Shown here in pieces: positions 49,034-59,419 of a stretch of DNA of 64,000 nucleotides; position 1 is the stretch's first letter, and each line of letters begins with the position of its first letter. Under the pieces are notes generated by a model. That model was given only the letters and a program-made list of their open reading frames with translations. It was not told the origin of the DNA and did no database searches. Both the position numbers and the translations under genes were made by a program. The stretch is from Saccharomyces mikatae IFO 1815 (taxonomy: Eukaryota; Ascomycota; Saccharomycetes; Saccharomycetales; Saccharomycetaceae): assembly GCF_947241705.1 (NCBI RefSeq), contig NC_079265.1:248001-312000 (forward strand), read 5' to 3'.

Positions 49034-50743
49034 ATGTGGAAGAACATATTTACGCAAGGATTCAAGTATAATCAACCCAATGCATCTTCAAAAAACTTGA
49101 TCCTGTCCGTTCTAAATACGACAGCTACCAAAAGAGAGGCTAAAGATTATCTCTCAAAATACACCAAGGGGAATGGTCAGCATAATTACTGCTTGTTTTT
49201 CATTAGGGACTTGCATGAAGTGGGGCCTGCGATTTTGTCTCAGTTTTCAAGTGTCGTAAAGAGACTAGGAATGCTAGGTTTACGGCCCATGTTTGTAATT
49301 CCACCATCACTATCTCATGTAAATATACAGGCTGAGTTACTTGATAATATTGTTACAGGTGCTGGTTTGAGACCGCTCCATCTTAAGGAAGGTCTAACTA
49401 AATCTCGTACTGGGTTATATCATTCCACTTTCTCACAACAGAGCCGGTTCTTCGATATGGCAAACTCAAATTTTATACCAATTATCAAACCTTACGTGTA
49501 TAATGAAGAGACTGCGTCGGAATTTATGACAAAAGATGTCGTGAAGTTCATGAATTACCTATGTCAGGGTGATATTCCGCACATTGATAAATTCTTTATT
49601 CTAAATAAAACCGGCGGTATACCCTCAGGGGAAAGAAATGATAACGCTCATGTATTCATAAATCTTTCTCAAGAACTCAAGCACTTGTATTCGTCGCTGT
49701 CTTATAATATTAGCACCCTGAGTAAACGAGAACCACGCTCACAAAACTTGTTAGACAGGATGGAAGTGCTTGTTAAAAAAGACGAAATATCTTCTCTAGA
49801 ATATGAGTATCATGATCATCTAGAAGACCTATTACTGATGGATACAGTTTTATCAAATCTAGCGCCTACAGCAACAGGATTAATCACAACCACCAATGCC
49901 GCTGCATTATCTTCAGACAGGAAAAATCCGTTAGTATATAATCTACTAACAGACCGGTCATTAATTTCTTCTTCTCTACCGAGGTTTAAAAAATATGGGA
50001 ACGAGATGGAATCATCAAATAATTCCTTCGATGATCATACATGGTATGAGCTGCCACCCCAACCTGGAAACGGAACTGCTTCCCATTCAGATGCTGTCTT
50101 AGTAACAACTGTCCTTAAAAAAGGTGTACATATAAAAACTTATGATTATAAGACTTTGACTCAATTCAACTCAGTTGGCCTTCCAAAGGAGTTTTACGTG
50201 CCAGAAGCGGAGACAAAACCCTCTGCCAATATCCCAAAGTTGGATATCAATAAATTCAAATCTATCATTGACCAAAGCTTCAAAAGATCTCTAGATTTGC
50301 ATGACTATTTAAATAGGATTAATGGACGAATAGCTACAATCATTGTCATAGGTGATTATGAAGGTATTGCGATTTTAACGTACGAAGGCTCTGAAAATAA
50401 CCCATTTGTTTATCTGGACAAGTTTGCTGTTCTCCCACATTTGAAAGGCTCTTTGGGTATTTCTGATATAATCTTCAATTTGATGTTTAAAAAGTTTCCC
50501 AATGAGATTCTTTGGAGAAGCAGGAAAGACAATGTTGTGAATAAGTGGTACTTCCAACGTAGTGTTGCTGTACTAGATTTGTCGGTTGACTTGGATCCTG
50601 AACACAATGATAAACAGCAAAGCCAATTTAAGTTATTCTATTACGGCAACCCCCAATACGCTAAGAAGGCTCTACGCGATAAGACACGTTTAAGAGAAGT
50701 CATGAAATCTGTCAGAGACATTAAGCCGAGTTGGCATAAATAA
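49034..50743 (+). CDS. ARG2: Mitochondrial N-acetylglutamate synthase Arg2
   Basis: A 569-residue enzyme that makes N-acetylglutamate from glutamate and acetyl-CoA, the first step of ornithine and arginine synthesis, in the mitochondrial matrix and bound to Arg5,6. The N-terminal half resembles an amino-acid kinase fold that lacks kinase function. The C-terminal half is the GNAT acetyltransferase domain with TIIVIGDYEGIAILTYEG and YLDKFAVLPHLKGSLGISD, the acetyl-CoA loop. The start is set at 49034 (MWKNIFTQGF), which aligns with the known start and gives a basic, Glu/Asp-free leader. An in-frame ATG at 48878 would add 52 residues (see findings). The C-terminus ends SWHK, a few residues short of S. 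cerevisiae. Confidence 0.92.
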   Translation: MWKNIFTQGFKYNQPNASSKNLILSVLNTTATKREAKDYLSKYTKGNGQHNYCLFFIRDLHEVGPAILSQFSSVVKRLGMLGLRPMFVIPPSLSHVNIQAELLDNIVTGAGLRPLHLKEGLTKSRTGLYHSTFSQQSRFFDMANSNFIPIIKPYVYNEETASEFMTKDVVKFMNYLCQGDIPHIDKFFILNKTGGIPSGERNDNAHVFINLSQELKHLYSSLSYNISTLSKREPRSQNLLDRMEVLVKKDEISSLEYEYHDHLEDLLLMDTVLSNLAPTATGLITTTNAAALSSDRKNPLVYNLLTDRSLISSSLPRFKKYGNEMESSNNSFDDHTWYELPPQPGNGTASHSDAVLVTTVLKKGVHIKTYDYKTLTQFNSVGLPKEFYVPEAETKPSANIPKLDINKFKSIIDQSFKRSLDLHDYLNRINGRIATIIVIGDYEGIAILTYEGSENNPFVYLDKFAVLPHLKGSLGISDIIFNLMFKKFPNEILWRSRKDNVVNKWYFQRSVAVLDLSVDLDPEHNDKQQSQFKLFYYGNPQYAKKALRDKTRLREVMKSVRDIKPSWHK

Positions 50744-50869
50744 ACAAAATACCCCTCATGGTTAATTTTAGTGCCGTTAAACATAAATTATTAAGTATTC
50801 AACTATAAATATTAAGACGCATATTTATCTCGAACTTTTCTTGATTTTCCATTTTTAAATATAAAAGTG

Positions 50870-50883
50870 TATATGTACATATA
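50870..50883. terminator. 14-bp perfect palindrome, shared 3'-end element of ARG2 and YJL070C
   Basis: TATATGTACATATA reads identically on both strands and lies midway in the 191-bp convergent gap. Each transcript would carry UAUAUG/UACAUA-type efficiency signals. Confidence 0.45.
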
Positions 50884-50934
50884 ATCCACATATGACCTTA
50901 TAATGCAAAGTTGATGCTTTCCACTTGTTCTTAC

Positions 50935-53586
50935 TTACCATATTGAATTAATTACTCCAAAGTGATCCCGAATGAAGTTCCACTCTTGATCGAACGTATC
51001 TTTTCTGTATCTGCGTCTAATCATCGGAACGTTGTGCTTTATTGAAGTGTCATCTGCTGTATCGTACCAGTTATCTATTCCGCCGACGTTCTCCTTAAAA
51101 AAGGGAGTTTTTTTAGTCCCAACACCAATCCAATGGGCTTTGTACCAACCTTCATATCCGCTGGATAGTATACTTGTTCTTGATAACTCGCATAAATCTG
51201 TAGGGTTTAGCAAGTAAATACTAGCTGCAACGCTGTATTCTTCAATTAAAGGTTCTAAAGTGTATGAGCTATTATAAAGAATCGATTTGGATGATAATGA
51301 AATTTTCAATCCCATTTTGAACATTTTCATAAAGGGATTTGTTTCATATGACCTTTGTTCGCCAACAGTAATGTCTCTAGAAGGATTGATTTTGGTTGTT
51401 GCCTGGTCTTTCAAGTAATCATGTTCTAGAGGTACGTTCTTATTCTTTAAGGAGGACGATTTTTGCGAGTTTAACAACGAAACAGAAGATAATGGAGCTG
51501 CTAGGATTGGGATTTGGAAAAGGTAAAAGAGATATTGAATCATTGATGCAGTATCCCAAAGCGGTTCTACCTGTAACAAACCACCATTACAGAGTAATAA
51601 GTTGCACACTAACGATTCAACTTGATCTGTAAAATACAAGTCCACCCCAAACTGGGAAGTTCTACTAGATAATGGGGAACAATAATTTCTCAAAGAGATC
51701 GTATTTTGAAGATTTTGTGACCGAAGAAAATTTACTTTCGATAGATTTCTGTAAATATAATACATGTAATGCGCAACAGTTGGATTATCACCTTGCGCGA
51801 CCCAAAACTTTGGCTTACAATTCATATCCGTAAATTCCTTCCAGTAATATTCATCTGACTCTTTAATGACCAAGTCCATGGAACAAACATTCGATAAAAA
51901 AAACTGCAAACCGATGGTACTTGAATCCACCGATGAACCAAGCATCTCCTTCTTTTCTAAAGCGAACAAAGGATTAAAAATAAGATCCAAAAATTCTTGA
52001 AAATTTGAAACGACATTTTCCTTGAATAACTTGGGAAAAACTCTGATAATTTGTATATTCCAGCGAATATTATATGATACTAACTTCCATCGCAGCAACC
52101 ATTGCGAAAATATACTGTACCAATCTTCACCCTTGGAATAAAATTGAAAATTAACAGATACTTGGGCCAATTGGTATTTTGATTTTTCTAGAATATGAAT
52201 AACGTATTTTATGAAAATCTCTGCTAGGTACTCACCTTCGATCAAATTATCAAATTCAAGAAATACCTTAGCTAGCAGATAAAATCTCATTTCTTTACCT
52301 TCCAGGTTTGCCACTTTATTAGGAGTTAAGTGATAATCTATTAGATAGACATTTTTATACCAATCCAAGAATTCATCATCTATCAACTTCAACCCTATCG
52401 CGATAGGTTGGTCAGTGGAAGAACAACCATACTGAAAGATATCCCTCAGCGTGAGCCTTCTTGATGATCTCGGGTCTTGATAAACTATTCTGTCAGGTTC
52501 CAAGTTTATTTTCTCCCAGATATATTCACTTAGTTGACGTTGAGAAATACAACCACTTAAAGATAAATCTATATCTACCTTACGAGAATTATAAAAGTCC
52601 CTGTATGGAACATTTTTGTTGGCCAGAATTTCTTTTTTGGAATTCAAGTACTGAAATAGTTCGAATTTGTTTAATAAATAAGATAGTCGTTTTCGTGAGA
52701 TTTCATTGAATTTGTGAGATTGAATTAATTCTATGATGTATGCAAAATCATCCCTAAACTCTTGAAATGTAGGAACATCTGTTAAATACTCTTCCTCTTG
52801 TTGCTTTTCCTCACCAGAATTGAACAAATATGGATTTTGCGTATCTTTTTGCTTGTTCAAATGGAAAACATATTGCTTTCTGTAATGATCTAAATCAAAA
52901 TACTCGCCAGTATATGGTACTTTAACCTTATCTTTTCCTTTCGAGTTAGAGCTCGTGTAGTAGTAGTGATCTGTGAAGTAACTTGGGTAATAGTAACCAT
53001 GATGATGCGGTGTATCGGCCCCCGTTCCGGCAGCCACACCATCTTCATTAAAATCAGAATCAGAGAGATATTGGAATCTTTTGTCGTCTTCAAATTTCCA
53101 AAACTTAGGCAGTGGTTTTGGATATAGAAACCAATTTTGAACATCATTCTTAATGTTCGAGATTCCATCTTGTTTGGAAGCAGTAATGTATCTTTTTCTC
53201 ATTTGAGAAACCAGTTCAAACGGACTAACGAATAAGTTCTTAGTGTCCTCATCTGTTGAGAGGCTATGTGATGAACAAAAGTCACCATTCTCACTATTTC
53301 CATAATGATGAGGAACTGAAGGAACTGGATCAATCTTGTTCTCTTCATCCTCAGGATCGAAAAACATGGGCGAACCTAAAACCATTTGCCTGTCAAAGGC
53401 CGTAGGCAAAGAGATCATATCCATATCGTCGACGGATATTTCCTTCTGTTTCAAAGCTAACGAGGGAGCATTACTGTGATTCTCTGACAAGATCTTGACT
53501 TCTTTATTTTTAGTCTCATTGGGCTTAGTGATTGAATTCTGATATTCATCAAAGAGTAACGAGGGTCTTCTCTCTACCGCCTGCAT
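50935..53586 (-). CDS. AMP-deaminase-like protein without catalytic residues (YJL070C orthologue)
   Basis: An 883-residue protein of the AMP deaminase family, of unknown function; S. cerevisiae has a paralogue, YBR284W. The barrel is recognisable from about 270 onward. In active AMP deaminases zinc is held by a HxH motif, by the His of HCGE, and by the Asp of SLSTDDP. Here the matching segments read DIDLSL (near 340), NYCSPLS (near 634) and SLSSKSI (near 763), so the metal ligands and catalytic acid are gone. Surrounding core sequence (PTVAHYMYYIYRNLSKVN, YLFYLFQIPILAAPLSS) is well kept, which argues for a preserved non-enzymatic role. The start is the ATG at 53586; the frame reaches a GTG three codons earlier. 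Confidence 0.9.
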   Translation of the reverse strand: MQAVERRPSLLFDEYQNSITKPNETKNKEVKILSENHSNAPSLALKQKEISVDDMDMISLPTAFDRQMVLGSPMFFDPEDEENKIDPVPSVPHHYGNSENGDFCSSHSLSTDEDTKNLFVSPFELVSQMRKRYITASKQDGISNIKNDVQNWFLYPKPLPKFWKFEDDKRFQYLSDSDFNEDGVAAGTGADTPHHHGYYYPSYFTDHYYYTSSNSKGKDKVKVPYTGEYFDLDHYRKQYVFHLNKQKDTQNPYLFNSGEEKQQEEEYLTDVPTFQEFRDDFAYIIELIQSHKFNEISRKRLSYLLNKFELFQYLNSKKEILANKNVPYRDFYNSRKVDIDLSLSGCISQRQLSEYIWEKINLEPDRIVYQDPRSSRRLTLRDIFQYGCSSTDQPIAIGLKLIDDEFLDWYKNVYLIDYHLTPNKVANLEGKEMRFYLLAKVFLEFDNLIEGEYLAEIFIKYVIHILEKSKYQLAQVSVNFQFYSKGEDWYSIFSQWLLRWKLVSYNIRWNIQIIRVFPKLFKENVVSNFQEFLDLIFNPLFALEKKEMLGSSVDSSTIGLQFFLSNVCSMDLVIKESDEYYWKEFTDMNCKPKFWVAQGDNPTVAHYMYYIYRNLSKVNFLRSQNLQNTISLRNYCSPLSSRTSQFGVDLYFTDQVESLVCNLLLCNGGLLQVEPLWDTASMIQYLFYLFQIPILAAPLSSVSLLNSQKSSSLKNKNVPLEHDYLKDQATTKINPSRDITVGEQRSYETNPFMKMFKMGLKISLSSKSILYNSSYTLEPLIEEYSVAASIYLLNPTDLCELSRTSILSSGYEGWYKAHWIGVGTKKTPFFKENVGGIDNWYDTADDTSIKHNVPMIRRRYRKDTFDQEWNFIRDHFGVINSIW

Positions 53587-53862
53587 AATTCCCACCGAGG
53601 TAACGAAGTGATGAGATAAGCTAGATAACTCTTAGAGAAGCATTGAAAAGATATTCTAGCTATACTCTTTGAACACAATGTCCCCTTTTTCCTCCATATA
53701 ATAAATTTCTCGGACAATTTTTCACCATTTGAATGAGACGACAGTAAAAAAAAAGTAACATTAGGTGCAGTTCTAAATTCCCGGCCTTTCTTTTAACAAT
53801 GATGTCTTGTATATATATTTTTACATTACTGATACTTTTTACGTTTGTCTATAAAGTGGAAA

Positions 53863-55638
53863 TCAGTAGTGGTTTAATTTCCAGAGTCTAACTTTGCCTT
53901 GTTCATTGCCTACGGCCAGTAACTCACCAGATGGTGAAAATGTGACACTGGTAACTTTACCTAAGGGTGTACCGCTGGTGGGCCAGTTACTGAATACGCT
54001 ACAAGTGGGTAAATGGACTAGCCTCAATGCATCCTTGATTGCGCGAGATGCTATGCACAGTATTTGACCATCAGGAGAAAATTGTAGATTCGAAATGGTA
54101 GTCGTTAGCTGGTCCAAGGAGGCGACAGGTGCAGGAACAGACGAGGTTGTGGTACTGTTTCTGTCGTAAAGATTAACAAACCCACTCTCACTACCCACTG
54201 CAAGCCATCTATTTTGCTTTATTTTGTTTATTTGACGAGCTGGAGAAATAGCTGTTGTGCCACCACCGAGTTGAATCTTCGTTATTCCCACACCGCCTTG
54301 GTCCTTCCATCTTCTTATGACATTACCGTTATTGTTCAGATCAAATTCCCACACTTCACCGTAGGTATTTACTGCGACCAAAATAGTTCTGAACTTATTG
54401 TGTGAAAGAGGTTGATAATCAACACAGAAATCAGTTATCACACCTTCTATCTTGCAGCCCATTAACCACAGTCCCGAAGTGGCATGTAAGATGTTAACCC
54501 AACCATTATTACCTTGTAAAAGAATAATTCCATGAACGGAATTGGTTTGTACGTTCTGAAAGTGTGCCATTTTGAAATTTTCAAAAGATCTTTGAGTGGA
54601 TTCATGTCCATACAATCTAGAAAATTTTTCAATTTTAGCAGTCTGTGATTGTGTTAAGTTTTCTAGAGATAAGTCCCAGGAGTGCATATACCTTCTTCTA
54701 CCAGCAGTGAATATATTCTGTTGATTTTGGTTTGATAGAGCGGCATAGAAAGTACATGTTTGAATTGGAGATCCGACTAGATGTAAACTTGTCACTAGAT
54801 GATTTGTTTTCCCGTCAATATGATAAATTCTTAGCGTCTTATCGTACCCACCTGTTAGCAACAAAGGCTTCGAAGGATGGAATGAAAGAGACTGTATAGC
54901 CGAATGAGACGGGTGTGATGCATTTGCATCTCCAAGGCGCAAAATGTCAAGTCTCTTGGGTGGCAACAGTTTAGAGTTCGATAGTGTGTCTTTATAATTG
55001 TAAGTGGTTGATAAGATCTTTGTTAGTGCATTGATATCACCATTGATAACATTATTAGAGCTTTCTTCTTCATCGTCCTCTTCTTCATCTGTTCCAGAAT
55101 CGGATTCATCATCCACCCATTTTGGTCTTGGATATATTTTTTCGAACTGAGACCTCAACCTATTGATATAATGAACACCATTAATTATAGATTCGTTATA
55201 GGAGCTTCTTAATTTCTTGGTTTTGTTCGTTGTGAGGATAGGCACTTTTATTCTTTCATCATCCGAATCTACCCAAGCAGCTTCATCATCATCAGAATAA
55301 TCATCACTTGAAGAGTTATCTTCCTCGTCCACATCCATTGCATCCTCATTCTTATTCTGAGTATCTTCGCTGTTACCATCATCCACAAAAAATAACTGGT
55401 CGTTGTTAACATGGTCTAAGTTACTATTCTGTGCTTCATCATCCTCACTACCTTCAAAATCAGCACCGTCATCTTCTTGATCTTCAATGTCCATTTCTTG
55501 TTCATTGAAAATGAAATCAGCATTGAATTTAGCGAGGTTTTCTTGTAGATCTGTTGTATCACCGAATACAAACTTGGCTAGTAGTTGTTCTTCTTCATCT
55601 GGTGGAGGAACATTAACATTCATTGCCGTGGTTGCCAT
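53863..55638 (-). CDS. UTP18: Utp18 small-subunit processome WD40 protein
   Basis: A 591-residue nucleolar WD40 protein of the U3 snoRNP/SSU processome, needed for 18S rRNA processing. The N-terminal 140 residues are strongly acidic (Asp/Glu/Ser runs). The C-terminal WD40 propeller begins near 250 and includes LSFHPSKPLLLTGGYDKTLRIY and FSPSGELLAVGNEQGKVRLW. S. cerevisiae Utp18 starts MTMATT, but here the first of these Met codons is a TTG. The start therefore falls on the next ATG, at 55638, two codons later. A PAC-like box 70 bp upstream fits a ribosome biogenesis gene. Confidence 0.94.
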   Translation of the reverse strand: MATTAMNVNVPPPDEEEQLLAKFVFGDTTDLQENLAKFNADFIFNEQEMDIEDQEDDGADFEGSEDDEAQNSNLDHVNNDQLFFVDDGNSEDTQNKNEDAMDVDEEDNSSSDDYSDDDEAAWVDSDDERIKVPILTTNKTKKLRSSYNESIINGVHYINRLRSQFEKIYPRPKWVDDESDSGTDEEEDDEEESSNNVINGDINALTKILSTTYNYKDTLSNSKLLPPKRLDILRLGDANASHPSHSAIQSLSFHPSKPLLLTGGYDKTLRIYHIDGKTNHLVTSLHLVGSPIQTCTFYAALSNQNQQNIFTAGRRRYMHSWDLSLENLTQSQTAKIEKFSRLYGHESTQRSFENFKMAHFQNVQTNSVHGIILLQGNNGWVNILHATSGLWLMGCKIEGVITDFCVDYQPLSHNKFRTILVAVNTYGEVWEFDLNNNGNVIRRWKDQGGVGITKIQLGGGTTAISPARQINKIKQNRWLAVGSESGFVNLYDRNSTTTSSVPAPVASLDQLTTTISNLQFSPDGQILCIASRAIKDALRLVHLPTCSVFSNWPTSGTPLGKVTSVTFSPSGELLAVGNEQGKVRLWKLNHY

Positions 55639-55707
55639 TGTTAGTGTTGGGCTGATATTCCTTGAAGCTACACTTCCAAAATCATACACTCAAAGTACAA
55701 GTAAAGT

Positions 55708-55718
55708 TCGATGAGATG
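55708..55718 (+). promoter_or_regulatory. PAC-like element of UTP18
   Basis: TCGATGAGATG differs at one base from the PAC box GCGATGAGMT, which is typical of ribosome and rRNA-synthesis genes. It is about 70 bp upstream of the UTP18 ATG. The surrounding 321-bp gap to the S-formylglutathione hydrolase gene (55639-55959) otherwise shows only long T runs, usual for such promoters. Confidence 0.5.
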
Positions 55719-55959
55719 AGGTGAAGTTTTTTTTATTTTTCATTTTTTTTTCATTCTAGTTTATTATTCAGTTCGTCCGATGCGATAACTATTATTCAAA
55801 TAATAACGGTAGTCGTAGAGCCTACAGATGACATACGGTCTACCCTCAACTTTCTTTTCAAGTATGGCTATGTTCGACAACTTTATTCTATACACGTATG
55901 TTTTACTAAATATATAGAGAGGTGTCATTAAAATGCCGCGGTGAAATATGATATCTCGT

Positions 55960-56859
55960 TCAAATCAAGCCCAGGTTTTTGGCATGAAATTCAGCATGCT
56001 CAGGAACAAAAGTGCTGATAAAGTAGTATGAATGATCGAAACCGTGCACTTTTTTAACTTGCACATGGCCTTGCCATGAAGTGGATTTCACAGCTTCAAG
56101 AAGCAATTCTGGTTTTAAGTGCTCTTCCAAAAAGGGATCTGCGTCCCCTATATGGATCAAAATCTTGTCGTCGCCCGTACGTCTTACATTCTTGATTAGT
56201 GAACACGGGTCGTAAGCTTGCCACTGTGCCCTTTCGTCTCCTAAATAACCTTTAAACGCCTTTTGACCCCAGGGAACTTTTGAAGGATTCACGATAGGTG
56301 CGAAAGCAGAACAAGATTTGTACCTCTTTTCAGAATAACCCCTCAAATACCCACTGAGGGCACCAAACCCGCCCATAGAATGCCCTGTAATGGCAACATT
56401 ATCTTGGAAGTCTAACTTTGCGACGCCATCCTTGTTAAAATGCGAATCTAATGTTTGTGGCAGCTCTTTATGAATATAGTCATACATCATGTAGTGCTGG
56501 GCATACGGTTCTTGAGTGGCATTAACATAAAACCCTGCACCATGTCCAAAATCCCACGAGCCCTCAGGATCACTGGCCACCTCGTCACCACGTGGGGACG
56601 TATCTGGGAAAACCATAGCGAATCCGTATTTATCAGCTTGGAATTGCCAAAAGGCCTTCTCAGAGGCGTTGTCTGGCGTACACGTCAACCCGGAAAGAAA
56701 AACCACAGTAGGGATACGTTCTTTTCTTGGCAAATCCTGAGAGTAGTACTGCTTGGGTAGATAGACATTGACATTCATACTAGTCTTGGTAGAGATTGAC
56801 TTGTGTGACAACTTGATTAATTTGCCACCGCAGACAAAGACTTCCTTAACAACCTTCAT
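55960..56859 (-). CDS. S-formylglutathione hydrolase (esterase D type, YJL068C orthologue)
   Basis: A 299-residue alpha/beta-hydrolase that hydrolyses S-formylglutathione, the last step of glutathione-dependent formaldehyde detoxification. The nucleophile motif is GHSMGG with Ser161. The oxyanion region FLSGLTCTPDN contains Cys60, the residue reported to make the yeast enzyme copper-sensitive. The catalytic His lies in VHGFDHSYYF near 275, and Asp in the segment HIGDADPFLEEH. The length equals that in S. cerevisiae. No signal peptide was seen, so it is likely cytosolic. Confidence 0.95.
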   Translation of the reverse strand: MKVVKEVFVCGGKLIKLSHKSISTKTSMNVNVYLPKQYYSQDLPRKERIPTVVFLSGLTCTPDNASEKAFWQFQADKYGFAMVFPDTSPRGDEVASDPEGSWDFGHGAGFYVNATQEPYAQHYMMYDYIHKELPQTLDSHFNKDGVAKLDFQDNVAITGHSMGGFGALSGYLRGYSEKRYKSCSAFAPIVNPSKVPWGQKAFKGYLGDERAQWQAYDPCSLIKNVRRTGDDKILIHIGDADPFLEEHLKPELLLEAVKSTSWQGHVQVKKVHGFDHSYYFISTFVPEHAEFHAKNLGLI

Positions 56860-57060
56860 ATTGACTATTTAAATTGCTTATATGTATTTCATTCGTGCTA
56901 TGTATGATCGGAGAGTTGGATGTGTATTTGCCCTTTATGTGTGGAACTCCCTTATAAGTCGCATATTTCCCACACGCGCAAAGTCATAATCGTGTGATAT
57001 GTACAAGGCATATATGTTGTTTAAGATACGGGCAGGAAAAAAAGGAACCAAAAAGACGTC

Positions 57061-57819
57061 CTATCTGTCTTCCTCGACGCTCACAACTTCATGCTTTACC
57101 TTGGGTGTGGAGCCCTTTGAGGTAGTGGTGGTGGTAATGTCCACCGTACCGTCATCAAAGTAGATTTTTTCAGTTTTGACGGTATTAGGTCTAGCATCAC
57201 TGGAGTCCTTCACGGTGTTAATTGACTGTGCCCTTCCGACAATTTTCTTGGATCCATTTACTGGAGCATATTCAGCATCGTTGCCCAGATGTAAATCGTC
57301 CCAACTCAACATGAGATCCTCCGGGGTTTTAGCCATAGGTTCCACGGCAGTGGTCCTGGCCTTGATTCTTTGCTTTTGTAGCTTATTCATGTGTGACCTC
57401 CATTTCAAAAAGAGGTTAAAGTCGTTGAAGAACAATCCACTGGAGTGCGACTTGTCAGATTGAACGTCCTCTAAGGGCAAGAGGAAGTCCAGGTTGGGAA
57501 GTGGGGGGATTGCCTTAGTTGGGACAAGACACTTCCAAATTCCCTGCGTAGTCCATGCGGATTGGCCTTTTAGTTCTTGGCACTTATCAAATTGCTTTAC
57601 TGTGGGGATTCCGGACGCCATGGCAAAGGCACTATCACCAAAATCTCTAAAGTTGAATTTGAAGGGCAACGGCAAGAGTGTGTCATCATATTCATCAATA
57701 TCCCTTAACTTGGGGAATAGGTTCCAAAAGGGAGCCGTTGCAAACTTTTGATCTTTGATATATTTGTCGTTAAAAGCCTTGGTGTTAGTGTCATCGTCGT
57801 TGCCTTGATAGAAGCCCAT
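57061..57819 (-). CDS. MPM1: Mpm1 mitochondrial membrane protein
   Basis: A 252-residue protein matching S. cerevisiae Mpm1, a mitochondrial protein of unclear molecular function found in the outer membrane. The sequence has no obvious cleavable leader. The first half has several aromatic, conserved segments ([31 protein letters not shown]). The second half is polar, with a Thr-rich run near 230 ([11 protein letters not shown]). No known enzymatic motif was seen. Confidence 0.88.
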   Translation of the reverse strand: MGFYQGNDDDTNTKAFNDKYIKDQKFATAPFWNLFPKLRDIDEYDDTLLPLPFKFNFRDFGDSAFAMASGIPTVKQFDKCQELKGQSAWTTQGIWKCLVPTKAIPPLPNLDFLLPLEDVQSDKSHSSGLFFNDFNLFLKWRSHMNKLQKQRIKARTTAVEPMAKTPEDLMLSWDDLHLGNDAEYAPVNGSKKIVGRAQSINTVKDSSDARPNTVKTEKIYFDDGTVDITTTTTSKGSTPKVKHEVVSVEEDR

Positions 57820-58000
57820 ATTTGTTAACTGTTTCTTGTTCTTCTTTGCCGATTCTGTTCTTTTCGTTTGAAGATTTTTAAATCTAATACTGAATTTTTC
57901 CCCCTCCCTTTACTTAATAAACGTATAAAGAAACTATGTTGTTTATACAGACCATGTGAACGAAAAACGAAAAATCAATTCTAAGCATGTTGCTACGTGA

Positions 58001-58504
58001 CTATTCTTGATCAGTGAGGTCTTCGTCGTCATTTTCGTCATTATCAAGATCGATCTCGACAATGTCGGGCTTCGGAGCAGTATCGTTCATCATATAGGCA
58101 GAGTAAACTTCATGAGGAGGCATAGCACTTGTCGTGTATCTAACTCTGTTTTCTTCCACCAGAAGCCTCAGGTTCTTTGTCGTCGGTATCACATCATTCA
58201 AAAACTGTAGATGGCCGTCAGCAGATTGCACTATTGTCGTAGAGATGTCATCATACGATAGTGTGATTTCGTCCGAGAGACGTGGTACGTGCTGCTGCTG
58301 CAGTTTTTGTTGTTGTTGTAGGGACTCGTGTGCCAGCACTTGGACAAAAAATTCAGTAGCGAATGCTGTGGCTACGAATGCGTCATCCGAAGTATCCATA
58401 TATTCAGGATCATTCTTAGCAATTCTCTGCACTTTTTCTACAGGCAACTTAGGCAAATACAGTGGTGCAGACACCGTTTCTATACTGATAGTGTTATTGC
58501 TCAT
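58001..58504 (-). CDS. DLS1: Dls1 histone-fold subunit of the ISW2 chromatin remodeller
   Basis: A 167-residue protein. Dls1 pairs with Dpb4 in the yeast CHRAC/ISW2 complex and is a paralogue of Dpb3 of DNA polymerase epsilon. The histone fold is at about 18-65 (LPVEKVQRIAKNDPEYMDTS and the following FATEFFVQVLAHES). A short Gln-rich run follows it. The C-terminus is acidic (Asp/Glu runs ending DQE). The length equals that in S. cerevisiae. A plus-strand frame over the same region is a shadow. Confidence 0.92.
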   Translation of the reverse strand: MSNNTISIETVSAPLYLPKLPVEKVQRIAKNDPEYMDTSDDAFVATAFATEFFVQVLAHESLQQQQKLQQQHVPRLSDEITLSYDDISTTIVQSADGHLQFLNDVIPTTKNLRLLVEENRVRYTTSAMPPHEVYSAYMMNDTAPKPDIVEIDLDNDENDDEDLTDQE

Positions 58505-58702
58505 TATGTTCGTCTGGTCATGTCTGTGAGCAACGTGCCTGACTCAATCTTCTTCTGTTTGTTTTACTTCTCTTTCATTTTTTCATTTCTTTCCCTGCAT
58601 GAAAAAAAAAGATCGAATACACAATACATATACACATTATTACTGGTGTTTTTTTATTGTCATCTATATATTTACAAGGGCATACACATAAAGTTCAGTT
58701 CT

Positions 58703-59419
58703 TCAAGGTCTGGGAACCATGATGTACGAGGAAGGTTTCCTCTGCTTCTTTGGCAATGATGAAGAGTAAGCCTGTTTCAAAAGTGACTGCGTCTTTTCAT
58801 TTTCTTTCGCCTCATCATAGGACATAGACATTTCCTTATATAAGATCTTCTTGATCTGCATAATTTCACCATGCAACTGTGCTTCCGGCTTGAACTTCGC
58901 CAACTTGTGCAGATTCTGTAGTGTAAGCGGGTTGTGAGGAACTTGGTTGGCATCATCGTTGATGATCGATTTGACCAATAGCCACATCTTCAAGTTGCCC
59001 CTGTTCACTGTGTACGAGTCAGACAACACGGGCGAATCGACCAATTCCAAAACAGATTGCGGCGACGAGTCATTAGCTCTGGGCTCTAACCGAAGCACCC
59101 GTGTGTACCCACCGGGTCTTTCTAAGTACCGTGGTGCAATCTCGTTAAATAACCGCTTCATCAACTTCTTGTTGTCTCCTGCCAGAAACAGTTTGCTCTG
59201 GATTTGTGACCTTAACTCCGCCTGTGAAACACTATTATTCGTCGAAAGAGCCCTCTTCGTCCAGGTAATGATCCGTTCTGCAACTCTGGAAGCTTCTTTA
59301 CATTTAGCGTGTGTCGTAACTATGGATTCGTGCTGAAACAACTGGCACGCAAGGTTCTTCAGCAGCGCATCTCTATGTGGCTTGCTCCTAGAGAGCTTTC
59401 TTGCAATACCCACCGTCAT
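58703..59419 (-). CDS. MRPL8: Mitochondrial large ribosomal subunit protein bL17m
   Basis: A 238-residue mitochondrial ribosomal protein of the bL17 family. The family core is at the N-terminus ([20 protein letters not shown], then [20 protein letters not shown] and [14 protein letters not shown]). A yeast-specific C-terminal extension follows. The start is at 59419 ([10 protein letters not shown]). The frame continues 15 codons upstream but only to a TTG, so the shorter form is right. Divergent from COA3, sharing an Abf1 site. Confidence 0.94.
   Translation of the reverse strand: MTVGIARKLSRSKPHRDALLKNLACQLFQHESIVTTHAKCKEASRVAERIITWTKRALSTNNSVSQAELRSQIQSKLFLAGDNKKLMKRLFNEIAPRYLERPGGYTRVLRLEPRANDSSPQSVLELVDSPVLSDSYTVNRGNLKMWLLVKSIINDDANQVPHNPLTLQNLHKLAKFKPEAQLHGEIMQIKKILYKEMSMSYDEAKENEKTQSLLKQAYSSSLPKKQRKPSSYIMVPRP

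Noticed and set aside
53820-53840. A possible ARS core in the YJL070C/UTP18 gap (TTTTACGTTTG)
   Set aside because: It matches the ACS at 10 of 11 positions, but such matches are common in AT-rich yeast DNA and I see no supporting B elements.
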